Below, piece by piece: positions 4,585 to 5,014 of a stretch of 5,014 nucleotides of DNA. Positions within the stretch are counted from its first letter, which is position 1. Each line of letters starts with the position of its first letter. The position numbers were made by a program, and so were the translations under genes. The notes beneath the pieces are model-generated. The model had not been told where the DNA came from. It was given only the letters and a program-made list of their open reading frames with translations, and did not search any database. The stretch comes from Candidatus Thiodictyon intracellulare (lineage in GTDB: Bacteria; Pseudomonadota; Gammaproteobacteria; Chromatiales; Chromatiaceae): the NCBI GenBank assembly GCA_016292295.1, contig JADNEJ010000401.1:1-5014 (forward strand), read 5' to 3'.

Positions 4585-5014
4585 ATGCACCTGAGCGATC
4601 AAGACCTCAGATAATTCGACGACGCCTATTTGGAGACGCTCACGCTCGCGCAAGCGAGGGCGTTGTTGGGCAAGGCGCTGGCGGATCTGAAGGCGGCGCG
4701 TCAGCATCTTGGGCAGACCCCCTCCAACAGTTCGCGGCAATTCGCGGCCACCGAGCACGCGGTTGCTGTGGGAGGGGAATGACGGTCAGGAAGCACCTGC
4801 TGGCGAGGCCGAGGTCCCCGCGGTGTCAGGAGACGTAGCGGATGCGGCGGACACCCCCGGCGGCGCCGATGAGCCGTCCCTGGCGGCGGCACCACGGCCG
4901 CGCCGCCAGGGCTCGCCTCGCGGTGCACGCTCACCGGCGCACCGCCCGGTCGGCACTCGGGGACCCCGGGGCACAGCCGTACCCAGCATCTGCCGGTGGA
5001 CGCCGAGCAGCCCC
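4585..5014 (+). pseudogene. IS66-family transposase, decayed N-terminal part (continues past window)
   Basis: From ATG 4585 the reading MHLSDQDLR, stop, FDDAYLETLTLAQARALLG, then KALADLKAARQHLGQTPSNSSR follows the N-terminus of IS66-type transposases (TnpC), including the characteristic Q-T-P-S-N-S-S-R box (4714-4737). The rest of that family's N-terminus is an acidic, low-complexity spacer, then an Arg/Pro-rich stretch and a T-P-G-H-S-R-T-Q segment leading toward the zinc-finger region. All of these are present but in two frames. The TAA at 4612-4614 sits where a Gln codon is expected (CAA to TAA). The frame shifts by one between about 4737 and 4766, continues as LWEGNDGQEAPAGEAEVP, and returns to the first frame between about 4950 and 4963 (TPGHSRTQHLPVDAEQ). 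A stop at 4780-4782 closes the original frame. The catalytic DDE domain would lie beyond the window. I could not place the left IS end; 4462-4584 shows nothing else recognisable. Confidence 0.85.

Noticed and set aside
1..5014. CRISPR array, tRNA or rRNA genes
   Set aside because: I see no regularly spaced repeats, no tRNA cloverleaf pattern and no rRNA-like sequence.

Overview
This window looks like chromosomal DNA from a GC-rich gammaproteobacterium. The DnaB, YcgN-type (UPF0260) and YgbA-type proteins are all of proteobacterial/gammaproteobacterial kind. A purple-sulfur-bacterium relative (Chromatiaceae) would fit the style of the genes and of the IS66-type remnant, but that is an inference from memory, not something the window proves.

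Layout. Positions 1-64 hold the last 20 codons of an unidentified plus-strand gene. A perfect 11-bp hairpin (124-148) separates it from the convergent gene dnaB. dnaB (3079 to 176, minus strand) encodes the replicative helicase and is interrupted by a 498-residue intein placed exactly inside the Walker A loop (GRPSMGK^T). The intein has intact splicing residues and two LAGLIDADG motifs. It also carries a helix-turn-helix segment of Cro/C1 type between intein blocks C and D. Splicing would leave a 469-residue DnaB of normal length. The 415-bp divergent intergenic region upstream contains a 124-bp miniature transposable element (copy A).

On the plus strand, ycgN (3495-3935) is followed after 15 bp by a broken ygbA-family gene (3951-4366). 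This gene is split by a second copy (copy B, 4138-4261) of the same 124-bp element. The two copies are in opposite orientation, about 84% identical, and have exactly the same length. Each has 21-bp terminal inverted repeats containing GATC, and each is flanked by a 9-bp target-site duplication (perfect for B, 8 of 9 for A). This is the most distinctive find here: a non-autonomous mobile element whose ends, size and target duplication can all be read from the sequence, caught inside an identifiable gene. Removing B and one copy of its duplication restores the cysteine-rich YgbA reading frame. That gene also seems to have an earlier +1 frameshift and a shortened C-terminus.

After ygbA comes an AT-richer stretch with an 88-bp inverted-repeat structure and a nested terminator-like hairpin. 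A decayed 5' part of an IS66-family transposase (4585 to the window edge) follows, with one nonsense codon and two compensating frameshifts.

Taken together, an essential replication gene carrying a selfish intein sits beside a small non-essential locus eroded by transposable elements. The candidate new item is the 124-bp element family. The HTH-bearing homing endonuclease inside the DnaB P-loop is the second point of interest.
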